Assembly: GCA_039105265.1 (NCBI GenBank) | Contig: JAPFFF010000011.1 | Location: forward strand, 124,001-188,000 | Source of the DNA: Tritrichomonas musculus | Lineage: Eukaryota > Parabasalia > Tritrichomonadida > Tritrichomonadidae | Direction of reading: 5' to 3' | Length of the DNA stretch: 64,000 nt | Part shown: piece after piece, positions 27,701 through 37,099 of the stretch | How the letters are laid out: the number at the start of each line of letters is the position of its first letter | How positions within the stretch are numbered: position 1 is the stretch's first letter | Notes under the pieces: model-generated | The model's input: the letters and a program-made list of their open reading frames with translations, nothing else | What the model was told of the DNA's origin: nothing | The model's database searches: none | Made by a program: the position numbers and the translations under genes

Positions 27701-30700
27701 GAGCAATGCAAGTGGACCTTTTATGGTATCTCTGAATGCTTTACATATGTTTACACATGAGTTTAATGAGATTGCCTCATTTGTATCATCAGGTAATGAT
27801 ATATCAATGCCATTGCCAGTGCACCACTCAATGATTGCATCAAGACCATCATCATAAGTGCAGTATGTTGCATTATCAACTTCGGAAAGTAATTCAAGTG
27901 TTTCTTCACCTGCTTTATGAATCAAACGAGGGATGTATAACAACACATCAACGATTGGAATTAATATGGATGAACCACGTCCAACGATAAGACGGTTAGT
28001 TGAATTAGGATGATCTAATAACCATTCAATGTTGTTGTTGATGTGTTCTATTCGATCAGTGATGTTTGATATGAAGCCACGTAATATGGATTGTTGCTGC
28101 TGTTCATCATGTTGACGTACCCATGCTATGTCACTATCAGTGAGTACGAGACTGGTATGTGGATTGGAAATGGTTATGTGATTATCATCTATTGATACTT
28201 GATTGAGATGTCTACGATCAATCACGCCAATGACGTTGTTATTATATAATACTTCAGTGTACTCCTCATCAGCATCATTTAACGTTGGAACATGTGGTCT
28301 GAAGCGTATTGCTGGATTCTCAATGGTTAACCTACGTCGTTCATACCAAACCATCTGTTCAACGTCAGCTAACGTGAGTGTTGTATTTGGAATTGTAACT
28401 GAGCCATCTGTAGTTGGTGTTAACTCATGAGTTGATACGACAACATTATGTTCGTTAGCAACTAACTCATGTACTTCATCCTGTCCTGTTGCATTGATAT
28501 CACCTTGTTGCATACTGATGCCGTGTGAGTTGATCGTGATATTTGACTCAGGACTTTGAATTGATATCTCATCACTGCTAACATCAGTACTAACTGCTAT
28601 TCTTACATCAATGACTGCTTGAATGGAACCATTCATGTCTCTCACTTCAGTCCAACTAACTCCCATCTCATTATCAACGTTGCGTGTGAATATATACTCT
28701 GGATGTGATGATTCAAATTGATACCTCTCATCTGGTTCCATGCGTTCAATCTGAGCTGCTGTATAAACCGTACCATTGTCATTAACACTCCACATTGAGT
28801 TGGTATTAACGCTTCTCATTGTGCGTAAGCTTAATTGTTGTGACGTTAACGTGCTGCTTTCATTATCAATTCGTCTCATGTATATTATCTTATTAACACC
28901 CTTATCATTAACACGTGTTACGTATATCAATCCAAATCGATTGTCACCTACTCGTCTAACCATGATATCACCTATTTGTGGACCTTCAATTGGATCGTAT
29001 GTGTTCAAATCAAGTAGTTCATCTATTGATAGGTTTGATAATGATTCAATGGTATGATCACCGAATAATGGTTGACTAAAAGCTGATGTGTTGGTAACTG
29101 TTTCATGAGTCAATCTAACGCATGGAATATTATTTACTTCTTCATTTGTATCATCTTCATCTAACTCCATCTCATCAGTGTTAGTAATTGTATGATCGAC
29201 AATGGTATTGTTGTTAGTTCGTTCTCTCCATCTACGTCGCAACTCATGTATTGAATCAGTGAACGTTTGTAGTGATTGATATATCGTTCGTGTGTTATCA
29301 ACTATGGTTGGTATACGATCGAATGTAAGTCCACCTGCAATTAATGTGGTAGTTGCATTACCTATTTGAGTTAATGATTCTAATGCGCTTAACACAAGTG
29401 CTGTGGCAGTTAATGATGATGTTGCTGCAGGTGTATCTGTTTGCGATGGTAGGTATCTGCTAAACTGTTGACCAAATGCATTAGCTGCATACTTGAGTAA
29501 GAACTGACCAACGATATCTATGCCTGGGAACTTACCACCGCCACCACCACCACCACCTGAACCACCACCAGGAAAGTCAGGGAAGTGAAAGTCTTCTGTG
29601 TGAGTTGTGTTTAATGCCATACTCTCACTGTCAAATGAGAACTCAGATAATGCTGTTGCAATTTTAATAGCACTTGACACAATGCTTAATACATTCTTAG
29701 TTATAGTTATATATTTTTGAAGGTCATTGACATAGTTATTGTATTTAGCTTGTAACCTCATCTGTTCTTGAATAGAATTGATGATTGCTTTCAAGATAGC
29801 GTAGTCGTATGACAACACATCAAGTGTACCACCAACAACGTTAAGATCACGTCGCATTGTCATGATGTTATCAGCCCATATGATTTTGGATGAGAATATG
29901 TTATGATCTGTTGTTAATGTAGTGCAGTTACGTGGATCTGGTGTTACTTCATAGAATTGCTGTGAGATGATTGTATCAAATGGATTGTAGTTTTCATCTG
30001 CGTTTTCAGGTAGTTGTTCGAAGTAATCTTTCTCAATGTATATGTTAATGTTCTTCTTAGTTGATGGTTCGATTATCTTATTTGAGTGTCTAACTCTACG
30101 TTCATATCTAAATGATTCAATGACAACACTGTCATCCCATGTGTTAATGAATGATGCATCGATTGGTGTAACTGGATGCATGTCCCATCGTAATGGTGTG
30201 GTAAAGTCGTCAATAACAATGTCAGCCATGATATAAAGTAAATTCTTACTCGATACTTTGCTTGTTAACTTGACGGAGAAGTAATGTATATCACATGGAA
30301 CATCTTTAATAGCAATCTGAGATGATGATGTTGGTGTAATGTTACTGTTTGAATCATTCAACTCGATTATAGTTCCATCACCATATACCAAACGCCAGTT
30401 TTGAATGTACTTGCATAGTGCTGTTGCATAGTTAGTATCTGATGACACTTCTTCAAAGCTGCTTAACCACCTCGCAATACGTTCAGTGTGTTGTACATAA
30501 ATATATGGTCTTCCTTTTTTACTTTCATATGTTGATAGCTTAGCATATGAGTTATTCACAACGTTATCACCTGTCCATGAATCACCATCCCATATCAATG
30601 ACCATGCATGGTTGAAGAGATGATCAATGAAGGTGAAGTTAGTATGTAGTGGTATGTTGTAATCTGGATCAATGTTCCATGTCATGACGTAGTACTTTGA

Positions 30701-30940
30701 CGTTTGACTTATGGATGATGGTTTGTATAGGTAAAGCTGATCTGATTCATTAAGTGTGAAGTATTGTTCTGGTGTTGAGTTTGATATTAATTCATCAATC
30801 TCTTTCTTAGTGTATATGCAATTGATTCGAACATCATCAGTTGAACCATGATGTGTTATCTTAAGCTCACCATTTTTAGGCTTGATTTTATAACCTTTAC
30901 TTTTAAGTGATAATGCATGCACAGCTAATGGAGTGATCAT
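24770..30940 (-). CDS. Giant structural-type protein of element 2, 2056 residues
   Basis: One uninterrupted frame from ATG at 30940. It contains two copies of a module: a Trp-rich domain (NHAWSLIWDGDSWTGDN early; GNTWALTWDGNKWVGDS later), then QQFYEV(T/S)PxP, TTDHNIFSSKIIWADNIMTM and a coiled coil. A glycine tract (GGGSGGGGGGGG) lies near residue 465 and a hydrophobic segment (VGIALGAVGCVLGATGIGVA) near 1640. The C-terminal part has TxNDLAYTCDIDAVNKSIDS and FPTVDEVN, leading into the fibre module. The 1496-residue homologue in element 3 carries only one module. Size, repeats and the attached fibre suggest a spike or host-attachment protein; this is inference, no named family recognised. Confidence 0.8.
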   Translation of the reverse strand: MITPLAVHALSLKSKGYKIKPKNGELKITHHGSTDDVRINCIYTKKEIDELISNSTPEQYFTLNESDQLYLYKPSSISQTSKYYVMTWNIDPDYNIPLHTNFTFIDHLFNHAWSLIWDGDSWTGDNVVNNSYAKLSTYESKKGRPYIYVQHTERIARWLSSFEEVSSDTNYATALCKYIQNWRLVYGDGTIIELNDSNSNITPTSSSQIAIKDVPCDIHYFSVKLTSKVSSKNLLYIMADIVIDDFTTPLRWDMHPVTPIDASFINTWDDSVVIESFRYERRVRHSNKIIEPSTKKNINIYIEKDYFEQLPENADENYNPFDTIISQQFYEVTPDPRNCTTLTTDHNIFSSKIIWADNIMTMRRDLNVVGGTLDVLSYDYAILKAIINSIQEQMRLQAKYNNYVNDLQKYITITKNVLSIVSSAIKIATALSEFSFDSESMALNTTHTEDFHFPDFPGGGSGGGGGGGGKFPGIDIVGQFLLKYAANAFGQQFSRYLPSQTDTPAATSSLTATALVLSALESLTQIGNATTTLIAGGLTFDRIPTIVDNTRTIYQSLQTFTDSIHELRRRWRERTNNNTIVDHTITNTDEMELDEDDTNEEVNNIPCVRLTHETVTNTSAFSQPLFGDHTIESLSNLSIDELLDLNTYDPIEGPQIGDIMVRRVGDNRFGLIYVTRVNDKGVNKIIYMRRIDNESSTLTSQQLSLRTMRSVNTNSMWSVNDNGTVYTAAQIERMEPDERYQFESSHPEYIFTRNVDNEMGVSWTEVRDMNGSIQAVIDVRIAVSTDVSSDEISIQSPESNITINSHGISMQQGDINATGQDEVHELVANEHNVVVSTHELTPTTDGSVTIPNTTLTLADVEQMVWYERRRLTIENPAIRFRPHVPTLNDADEEYTEVLYNNNVIGVIDRRHLNQVSIDDNHITISNPHTSLVLTDSDIAWVRQHDEQQQQSILRGFISNITDRIEHINNNIEWLLDHPNSTNRLIVGRGSSILIPIVDVLLYIPRLIHKAGEETLELLSEVDNATYCTYDDGLDAIIEWCTGNGIDISLPDDTNEAISLNSCVNICKAFRDTIKGPLALLAYKIKDVESKSSGKLPSSGEFDTVEGYPDYYVKHDDITVYTPTVSSESSVDDPVNDPVIIMKITLPTTLKNKLTAATKPIDVFKIHLRNMLLFDWQGNILNDFIISAKDGKFICPELTHNVARDCCTYSTRKRDDPEIMFATDFNIEPYIRFLNGDIVIHNLLSSDAFVSCKPTIKCDIIDATNALKLQRSDTYYFYRPSMIDYDEHVKYTDMFANEQLEYECECYRMVYKIPSTYDIPTNLTFKFSEYCFGNTWALTWDGNKWVGDSIQGRFQSKVISKCKTRDPKEDNYGSTGCMVAVKRDTLNYRAIPEDKTHGLAYSLLNTCRNDGKYEVLIKLRDGRLVNASEYELNIGYSFILNGATMDGYDLVAMSCTYNNYSTSTLKVSDIELLYLDLTLPHQEHTMRLSFTVGEVHNKNDVYDRGYVDLSGALDTVERVAYVWSKTPTQTSNDDGLTPRDIALYLRHDYTDPIDEVNWDPSTNAFEYIIKQQFYEVSPNPNSATTLYTDFNITSSKIITADNITTMRSDLNLVTNNVDVVSYDVKEVQSKVDALGSQMTDQQAKTKYLEKEVDKIDMKANVGIALGAVGCVLGATGIGVAGKALSFATKGVGSAVKSGGRELVNTITKASDVGADVLDDMVGKLTDELPDIGSDIFFGDLVSGAKTATLSVPSSSVADALLNSSTQVSTQDEALNITTQAVTQDEALSRIAQWCDEEYIPVTDMNFSDELDDPSKVAMTLTSTMDMCKRFRHTLKPTIKTLANAISDVSVQMDGYVNKNELARNDTIDVVGKVDGKTIQLIAEDTITSGVLKVKLMVRTISEFNDIDYDEQYVTINIVDEAMAEFIGTDTFPAATMSGNVITINNPHNVQVTSITVKENTSVRQLTLTTNDLAYTCDIDAVNKSIDSLRAQLELNDESLAKTLNDFPTVDEVNTALDKVKNDAANKSMVYDLQQHLEDNYMSLDQIAAGMTVIVGLH

Positions 30941-30954
30941 TTAATGAGGGTAAA

Positions 30955-31125
30955 ATGCTTTTATCATTGCAAAGTACTAGGCCACAATACAATCGATTGC
31001 AAACCAACATACAAATACCATGGAATTGTGAATATATAAAATATCATGTTGCAACTAACCTATATGGGTTAGTTGACTTACACTTTATGTGTTTGATGTT
31101 GATCTCAATGAAGAACGTATCATAA
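30955..31125 (+). CDS. Truncated small gene divergent from the giant gene, element 2
   Basis: The 56-residue frame starts MLLSLQSTRPQYNRLQTNIQ, followed by IPWNCEYIKYHVATN, matching the 138-residue protein at 37100 in element 3 (RLNIPWKCEYVKYYVSSINT). After HVATN the homology stops where remnant polymerase DNA begins, so the last ~20 codons are read by chance through the opposite strand of that gene. Only 14 bases separate its ATG from that of the giant gene on the other strand. Function unknown; now broken. Confidence 0.6.
   Translation: MLLSLQSTRPQYNRLQTNIQIPWNCEYIKYHVATNLYGLVDLHFMCLMLISMKNVS
31053..31074. repeat. Palindrome at the deletion junction in element 2
   Basis: AACTAACC and GGTTAGTT flank a 6-base centre (TATATG) at the point where the truncated small gene and the truncated polymerase gene meet. 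A short palindrome at a rearrangement joint is typical of template switching or hairpin-mediated deletion. Confidence 0.7.
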
Positions 31126-31277
31126 CACATGAGTTGATCGTGAGTTGTGTTTGATGGTATAACTTGTGGTTTACCCTTTGGTATGCCTGGCATGATCGAC
31201 ATTGCTGATGGATATAAGCTGACTGCATCGAAGTCCTGTATCTTACCTTCAACATATTGCTTCTCATTGTTAGCTGT
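31071..31277 (-). pseudogene. Remnant of element 2 DNA polymerase B (motif A part)
   Basis: Minus-strand codons read ANNEKQYVEGKIQDFDAVSL then YPSAM and end around IKHIKCKS, aligning with the middle of the intact polymerase at 59696 (motif A, residues ~650-720). It is the direct continuation of the fragment at 46473-46828; element 3 inserted between them after the codons for GGRTMTA. Downstream of KCKS the gene is cut by a deletion joining it to the small plus-strand gene, so motifs B and C are lost. Confidence 0.9.
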
Positions 31278-31592
31278 AGTAGTTATCCATAGGATTTTCT
31301 TACAATGATGATTCTCTGGCATTTTGGGGGTCATTTGCACCAAAGGGGCTTAAAAACGACCAAAATAAGATCACTTTGGCGATGTTTTCATTTTCAACAA
31401 ATTTATATAAAAAATATATATTAACACACATCAAGGTCCATACAACCCACCGAATACACTATACTATAAACAATTGATTTAAAACACCAATACACACACA
31501 CCACACTATTTACACACACAGAAGCCTAATATAACAAACAGCCCAAAATGCCAGAGAATCATCATTGTAAGAAAATCCTATGGATAACTACT
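31278..31592. repeat. Left terminal inverted repeat of element 3 (315 bp) with self-complementary ends
   Basis: Nearly identical to the reverse complement of 46157-46472; one visible difference is a G/C-run length (five versus six). Its first 51 bases (AGTAGTTATCC...GGCATTTTGGG) are exactly complementary to its last 51 bases, leaving a ~213-bp centre, so a single strand could fold into a long-stemmed hairpin. Similarity to the other end continues imperfectly for about 30 further bases (TATAACCCACTACTACCACC). Confidence 0.93.
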
Positions 31593-31660
31593 TATAACCC
31601 ACTACTACCACCGAATGATTATCTATCAACCCGAAAAAATATCTATCAACTTTTTGTATT

Positions 31661-32593
31661 TCACCGTAATGAATGTATTTCATTCTTGGTGTTATCTTCA
31701 GTTAAGATACCATTTGATGAAAAGAATGTCGTATTAATCAATATGAAATTAGCTGTTGCATTAACCATTAAATTGCTACTATTTAATGGAAATTCAATAT
31801 TGTTTAACCAGATCTTATTTGGTTCGCATTGAAATTCATACGTAGGAGTATTATTAACATTGAATGATATATTTATTTTGATTTCTTTTTCACTGGTAAC
31901 ATTATTTTTGTTTTCATGATATTTCAAATAGAGGGTTGCCTCATATACATCAAATGGTTTTTCGAATTGGTAGCGAATGCTTGAACTATTTGGTACGCTG
32001 AATGTATAGTTAATTCGTGTTAATATATTTTCTAATGCTGTTAATCTTGATTCCATTGCTTCTATAGTAGCCTTTAAATTTGTGTTCTCAGTTTGTAAAT
32101 TTTCAATTTTTGCCTTCAGTTCATCATAATCACTTTTTAATGCATAATTTGACAAATCAACTGGTTCGGGAATATCTGTTTTCAAAGCAAAAGTGTTTGA
32201 CACATATCTTGAAGAAAAAGCGTTTTTGTCTGTTGGTTCGATACTTTTGGTAATGGAACATGATAAAATTTCCGGTGTTTCACCAGTTCCTGGATTTATT
32301 AATTCATGGCAGTCATACAGAAACCAAAGACTAGAACCACTTCCTTCCACACGTATTATCTGAGAGGGTTGATCGTTATCGTACGAATAATCTACATGAA
32401 TATAATGAGCCGTATAGTAATTGTTTGATGAAACAATATCCAGCCCATATTGCTCAATCATTTCATGATATTTGTCGTAATCTAAATCGGGAATTGTATT
32501 ATTTTCAATTTTGAATTGAATCGTTGTTTGCCCCTCAATAATTTCTGGAATTTCACTCTTCAATGCTAATTTATCTTCTTCGCCATATTTCAA
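31661..32593 (-). CDS. Fibre-like attachment module of element 3 (in -1 frame after the giant protein)
   Basis: 310 residues, again without an ATG at the start of the frame (it opens LKYGEEDKLALKSEIPEIIE). An extra ~130-residue domain (EGQTTIQFKIENNTIPDLDY onward, with SQIIRVEGSGSSLWFLYDC) shared with element 4b precedes the shaft-like motifs FALKTDIPEPVDLSNYALKS, a coiled coil (LKAKIENLQTENTNLKATIE) and the conserved beta-rich end domain (TRINYTFSVPNSSSIRYQFE to KNEIHSLR). The giant gene stops just before, at 32590, in the other frame, with AAAAC at the place where a -1 slip would join the two. Probable receptor-binding role, by analogy only. Confidence 0.7.
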   Translation of the reverse strand: MKYGEEDKLALKSEIPEIIEGQTTIQFKIENNTIPDLDYDKYHEMIEQYGLDIVSSNNYYTAHYIHVDYSYDNDQPSQIIRVEGSGSSLWFLYDCHELINPGTGETPEILSCSITKSIEPTDKNAFSSRYVSNTFALKTDIPEPVDLSNYALKSDYDELKAKIENLQTENTNLKATIEAMESRLTALENILTRINYTFSVPNSSSIRYQFEKPFDVYEATLYLKYHENKNNVTSEKEIKINISFNVNNTPTYEFQCEPNKIWLNNIEFPLNSSNLMVNATANFILINTTFFSSNGILTEDNTKNEIHSLR

Positions 32594-35500
32594 ATCAGTT
32601 TTGCTTTCTCTAATGCTTCATTAACTTCATCTACAGTTGGAAATTCATTTAATGTAGATGCTAGTGCGACATCATTCTTTTCTATCTGCTCATGCATTCC
32701 ATCTATCTTGTTATGTAAAGCATCTATATCACAAACATATGCTAAATCATTTAGTGTAAATTCCATTCTTCTTTTTGCTGTATTCTCTTTGATGCTGATT
32801 CCACCAACCCTAAGCTTATTTGGATTTGCTATTACAAATATTTTATCATTCATGACGCATCTAGGGAAATCATTAGTTCCCTGATAATTAATTGTTCCAC
32901 CAGTAATATTAATAGTAATGATATTCTCTTCATAATCAACATCATTGTATTCACTAACTTTTTGGACCAAAAATCTTGCTTTAATTGTTCCATCTGTGAT
33001 TGTGTCTTCAGCCTCCAAATGAACCTCACCATTAACAAATTTGCCAACAAAATCTATTATATCGTCTCTAACTAATTCATTTTTTGAAATATATTCACTA
33101 TTTATCTCATTGATTTTTGTGGTAATTGCTTTAAATGTTGGTTTTAAAGAGCTTCTAAACCTATTGCAAATATCCATTGCGCCGTTAATTGTTGGAACTA
33201 ATTTTTTGGGGTCATCATATTCACTGCTGAATTTTATAGCTGGGAGAGAACTAGTTTCTTTATTACACCATTCAAGTATTGGAGTCAAATCGGTAGTTGT
33301 CTTGACTGTTCTCATATAAGGGTCCATACCAATATCAGGTAATTCACTGCCATCTTTAATAATATCTAGCATACTAGAGCCCGCATCTGAGCTAACATCT
33401 TCACTGATATCAGACAATAATCCTTCTAATTGACCACCAGCTTTTGAAGCACCATTAACAGTTCTAGATGCTGTTTGAACTCCACGAGCACTTAATTGTA
33501 AGCCTAAACTTGTTCCTCCCATTACTGTACCTGCAATTGCAAAACCTAATGCTACATCAGCAACAATTTCTATTTGGTCCGTTTTTGTTTTGAGGTATTT
33601 TGTTTTATTTTGTTGGTCTGTCATTTCAGTACTAAGATTATTAACTTTATTTGTAAGGTCTTTAACGTCATAATTCATTACATCAACATTATTTGTAATC
33701 ATATTCAAATCACTTCTCATTGTTGTTATGTTGTCTGCAGTAATGATTTTAGAGGAAGTGATGTTGTAATCGGTATAGAGAGTTGTTGCAGCATCGGGTC
33801 TTGGAATTATTTCGTAAAATTGTTGTTTTATAATGTAATCAAATGGATTTGTTGTTGGGTCCCAATTAACTTCATCAACTGGGTCTATGAATTGCGTGTT
33901 TAAATATAATTCAATATTTTTATTTAAGCTTACCTTCTTGGACCATTTGTAATTAATTTTTTCAATGGTATCTAAAATCGCATCTAAATCAACATGAGAA
34001 ACACGATTAGTGTTATCTACATGATACGATCCTGGCGAGAACTCTAATCTTGTTGCAACATCATTATATTTTGTCATTGTAAAAGGCATTTCTTGAGCAA
34101 AGATATCAGCATATACTTTATCAATTTCATTAACTTTTATTTTACTTGAATCAGTTTCTGTTATAACACAATCAATTCCAAGTAAATCATAACCCTCGAA
34201 TTTAATATCAGCAGGAAACCAATTTAAATTGAGTGCATAATCTATTGCCGGCTTTATTTCACCATTCTTTGTTTTAACTGATATTTCAACTTTTCCTTTA
34301 GTCCATAAATATTCCATGAAATTCTCAGTATTCTTAGGAACAAATAATTGATTCCAATCATCATGCTTACACATTATATAACAACCATGGGAACCAAATG
34401 GGTCTTTATTATCATTTTTCTTTAATTTATAAATAACCTTTCCATTACTTCGCCCTTTTATATTATCTCCTTCCCAATGGTCTATATTCCATGTTAATTT
34501 CCATTCATTACCGAAACAATACTCTTTGAAAACAAATTGCATATTGTTTGGAATTGTATAACTGGATGGTATTTCATAAATCATTTTATAACAATCGTAT
34601 TCAGTCCATGGGTCATATTCAACTTTTTGTTCCGTTATTTTTGATGGCTTATAGAAATAATATATATCTGTTTTCTGTAATTTTAATGCATTATCGGCTT
34701 CAATTATATCACATTTTACAACCGGTTTAGATGACACTAATGCATCCTGTGTTGGTTCATAAAAAATCGATAATTCACCTCTAATATATAAATCATATGG
34801 ATTAAAATCAAGTTCTTGGTCAAATGCTATCGATGTAGTGTCTGTTATTGTTGATGAATTATATAAATAGCACCCATTCTCTCTTTTAATAACTAATGGA
34901 GCAATAATCATATTTTGATAAGAATAGATGTAAAATTCCCTGATATAATTTCCTAATTCATCATACACTACGTTTTTTCGTAAAACAATTTTGAAGATAT
35001 TGGTATGTTCTTTTAATGTTAGCAATTTAGCTTTCAATTCAGTTGGGATATCAATAGTCAGGACGTTATATTTCTTTGTTATGTCTGTACCATCGATTTG
35101 AACGGTCTTTTCTAATGTACTTGGTTTAATATCATTATTTTTAATTTTATACTCTAGAATCCCTTCCTTAATCGTGAAATTTGAATCACCAGATGAAGTA
35201 GGATGATTTTTAATATGATTGTTTAATTTCCTTGTTAATTTGTATATGGTATCAACAATTGAATACTTATTTGGAGTAAATATTTCACCTAAACCATCAG
35301 GTAATTCATCTTCTTCTAGTATTTCTGCTAAAGGCATACAATCCCAAATACCTATTGCCATTAATGATCCAAGACATAACATCATCATAATAAAATCTCC
35401 AGAAGTTCCTTTGAAAAATTCTTTTAAATCATTCCATGAATTAATAAATACTTCTTCGGTTGCTAGTGTTTGGTCTTTTAGCCAATCCATTATTTTTGAA

Positions 35501-37080
35501 TCATCCTGTTGTGCAGGAGTTGGAAGAAAATCTCTATTTTCTCCCCAATTTATAACAAATTTCTTAATCTTACCATATTTATCTATTCCATAACTTAGAC
35601 CTGGTCCTATATAATTATTCCACATTAACTTTGTAAGATTAGTTGCAAAATGAACAGATGGATTTAAAACCCAACTATTTAAAAGCATAAAGGTGTGTTT
35701 AATAATTAATCCTAATGATTTATATGTATCAAATACAACATGAATAGCTTCAATTAAAGACATATTAACAGGAGCATTAGTTGATTCAAGTTCATTAATA
35801 TCAGCTAAATCGTTTAAATCAAATTTAACATTATTATCTTTATCAACAAATTGTCCTTCAGTAGATGATTCAATAAGAGCATCAGGTACTTTATCTTTAT
35901 GGACCTTGAGTTTCCTGAAAACAAATTCTTCACCCTTCTTTAAACAAACCAATAACTCCATTTCATTTAAATTATTTAAATAATCATCAAAATCACTATT
36001 GCTCTCTTTTGATGTCAGCCAAGTATGAATATTATTATTGTTATCGCTTAATTTTGTTATTAAGTTATTTAATGATGTTGGCTTTTCTTCTTTGATTGTA
36101 TTGGCTGTATCGATATATTTTATTGAATTTAATGGGCATGAAGTATCTGGATCTATACCTGAAGTCTTAATTTGTTCTATTTTTGTAATCCATTTCTCAA
36201 TGTTCTCAGTTGATTTATTTAACTGATTTATTAATTCTGTAAATGTATCTACATGGCTTGTTTTAGATGAATAATTATAGATATATTGATTAGGGTCATC
36301 TGCTAATTCGTCAGGTCCGTCTATTTTCGTCTTTGTTTCTTCAATGTATTTCAAATCATTTGTTGATTCAACAATTAGAATCTGGGTAAGACAAATAAAT
36401 AACTTTTCTAATTCATCCACTAAATCTTTATATTTTGAAATGGATACTTGAATTGGTTCGTAATTATTTTTTTCTGTATTTAATTTTATTGATGTCATTT
36501 GTTCGTCTTTTTGTAGAGTTGTTTTTAGAAATTCCTCAACAGAAAAAGAATCAATAGATGCAATCACTTCATAAATATGAGATATAATACCCGAAATGTT
36601 TTCGTTATTAGTGTTTAAGGCTGAAATCAAATCTTTATAAACTGAAACATCTTTGGCTTCATCTGTGCCAATTATCCTTAATGAAGCATTTTTAAGTAAT
36701 TCAATGTTTGTTCCTAGTTTATTCAATAATGAATTTAAATTTGTTGTGCTTGTGTTTAATAATTCCAACAATTTCTTATAGGTTGCACAATATCCTTCGT
36801 TTGAAATAGTATTAAAGTTTTGGTCATTAAACCTCCATACCTTATAACCACCAGAAATAGGCAAATCTATGAATTTCTCTGGTGTAAATCCTTGCGTTCC
36901 CATAAGTGTTTTTATTTCATCTTTATTGTATAAGCAATTAAATTGAACCATTTTTTCGGGGTCCAACGTGTTTTCAATATTAATTGTTTCCCCATTATCT
37001 TCATCAACTTTGATTTCTATCCCATTATCATTTAATTTAGTCGCTTCTTTAGATTTTATAGAATATAATGCCAATGACAT
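32590..37080 (-). CDS. Giant structural-type protein of element 3, 1496 residues
   Basis: I use the ATG at 37080 (MSLALYSIKSKEATKLNDNG), aligning with the element 2 start, although the frame is open slightly farther upstream. Residues 1-600 are largely unique and helical, with a hydrophobic stretch FIMMMLCLGSLMAIGIWDCM. From about residue 850 it aligns with the second module of the element 2 protein: GNEWKLTWNIDHWEGDNIKG, QQFYEIIPRPDAATTLYTDY, NITTMRSDLNMI, a coiled coil, a second hydrophobic segment (VALGFAIAGTVMGGTSLGLQ), and the C-terminal TLNDLAYVCDIDALHNKIDG and FPTVDEVNEALEK. The frame ends KAKLI, after which the fibre module is in the -1 frame. Confidence 0.8.
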   Translation of the reverse strand: MSLALYSIKSKEATKLNDNGIEIKVDEDNGETINIENTLDPEKMVQFNCLYNKDEIKTLMGTQGFTPEKFIDLPISGGYKVWRFNDQNFNTISNEGYCATYKKLLELLNTSTTNLNSLLNKLGTNIELLKNASLRIIGTDEAKDVSVYKDLISALNTNNENISGIISHIYEVIASIDSFSVEEFLKTTLQKDEQMTSIKLNTEKNNYEPIQVSISKYKDLVDELEKLFICLTQILIVESTNDLKYIEETKTKIDGPDELADDPNQYIYNYSSKTSHVDTFTELINQLNKSTENIEKWITKIEQIKTSGIDPDTSCPLNSIKYIDTANTIKEEKPTSLNNLITKLSDNNNNIHTWLTSKESNSDFDDYLNNLNEMELLVCLKKGEEFVFRKLKVHKDKVPDALIESSTEGQFVDKDNNVKFDLNDLADINELESTNAPVNMSLIEAIHVVFDTYKSLGLIIKHTFMLLNSWVLNPSVHFATNLTKLMWNNYIGPGLSYGIDKYGKIKKFVINWGENRDFLPTPAQQDDSKIMDWLKDQTLATEEVFINSWNDLKEFFKGTSGDFIMMMLCLGSLMAIGIWDCMPLAEILEEDELPDGLGEIFTPNKYSIVDTIYKLTRKLNNHIKNHPTSSGDSNFTIKEGILEYKIKNNDIKPSTLEKTVQIDGTDITKKYNVLTIDIPTELKAKLLTLKEHTNIFKIVLRKNVVYDELGNYIREFYIYSYQNMIIAPLVIKRENGCYLYNSSTITDTTSIAFDQELDFNPYDLYIRGELSIFYEPTQDALVSSKPVVKCDIIEADNALKLQKTDIYYFYKPSKITEQKVEYDPWTEYDCYKMIYEIPSSYTIPNNMQFVFKEYCFGNEWKLTWNIDHWEGDNIKGRSNGKVIYKLKKNDNKDPFGSHGCYIMCKHDDWNQLFVPKNTENFMEYLWTKGKVEISVKTKNGEIKPAIDYALNLNWFPADIKFEGYDLLGIDCVITETDSSKIKVNEIDKVYADIFAQEMPFTMTKYNDVATRLEFSPGSYHVDNTNRVSHVDLDAILDTIEKINYKWSKKVSLNKNIELYLNTQFIDPVDEVNWDPTTNPFDYIIKQQFYEIIPRPDAATTLYTDYNITSSKIITADNITTMRSDLNMITNNVDVMNYDVKDLTNKVNNLSTEMTDQQNKTKYLKTKTDQIEIVADVALGFAIAGTVMGGTSLGLQLSARGVQTASRTVNGASKAGGQLEGLLSDISEDVSSDAGSSMLDIIKDGSELPDIGMDPYMRTVKTTTDLTPILEWCNKETSSLPAIKFSSEYDDPKKLVPTINGAMDICNRFRSSLKPTFKAITTKINEINSEYISKNELVRDDIIDFVGKFVNGEVHLEAEDTITDGTIKARFLVQKVSEYNDVDYEENIITINITGGTINYQGTNDFPRCVMNDKIFVIANPNKLRVGGISIKENTAKRRMEFTLNDLAYVCDIDALHNKIDGMHEQIEKNDVALASTLNEFPTVDEVNEALEKAKLI

Positions 37081-37099
37081 TTTAATACAATATAAAATA

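Noticed and set aside
24990-30236. Plus-strand frames opposite the giant gene of element 2
   Set aside because: The giant frame is continuous for 2056 codons and conserved with element 3; the antisense frames are not conserved.
31278-31592. The 315-bp unit as an independently inserted MITE
   Set aside because: Its flanks show no target duplication of their own; the duplication GCTGT is found only at the outer ends of the whole 15.2-kb element.
31548-31832. Plus-strand frame beginning MPENHHCKKILWITT
   Set aside because: Its first codons are the terminal repeat and the rest is antisense to the fibre module; the same text appears wherever the repeat does.
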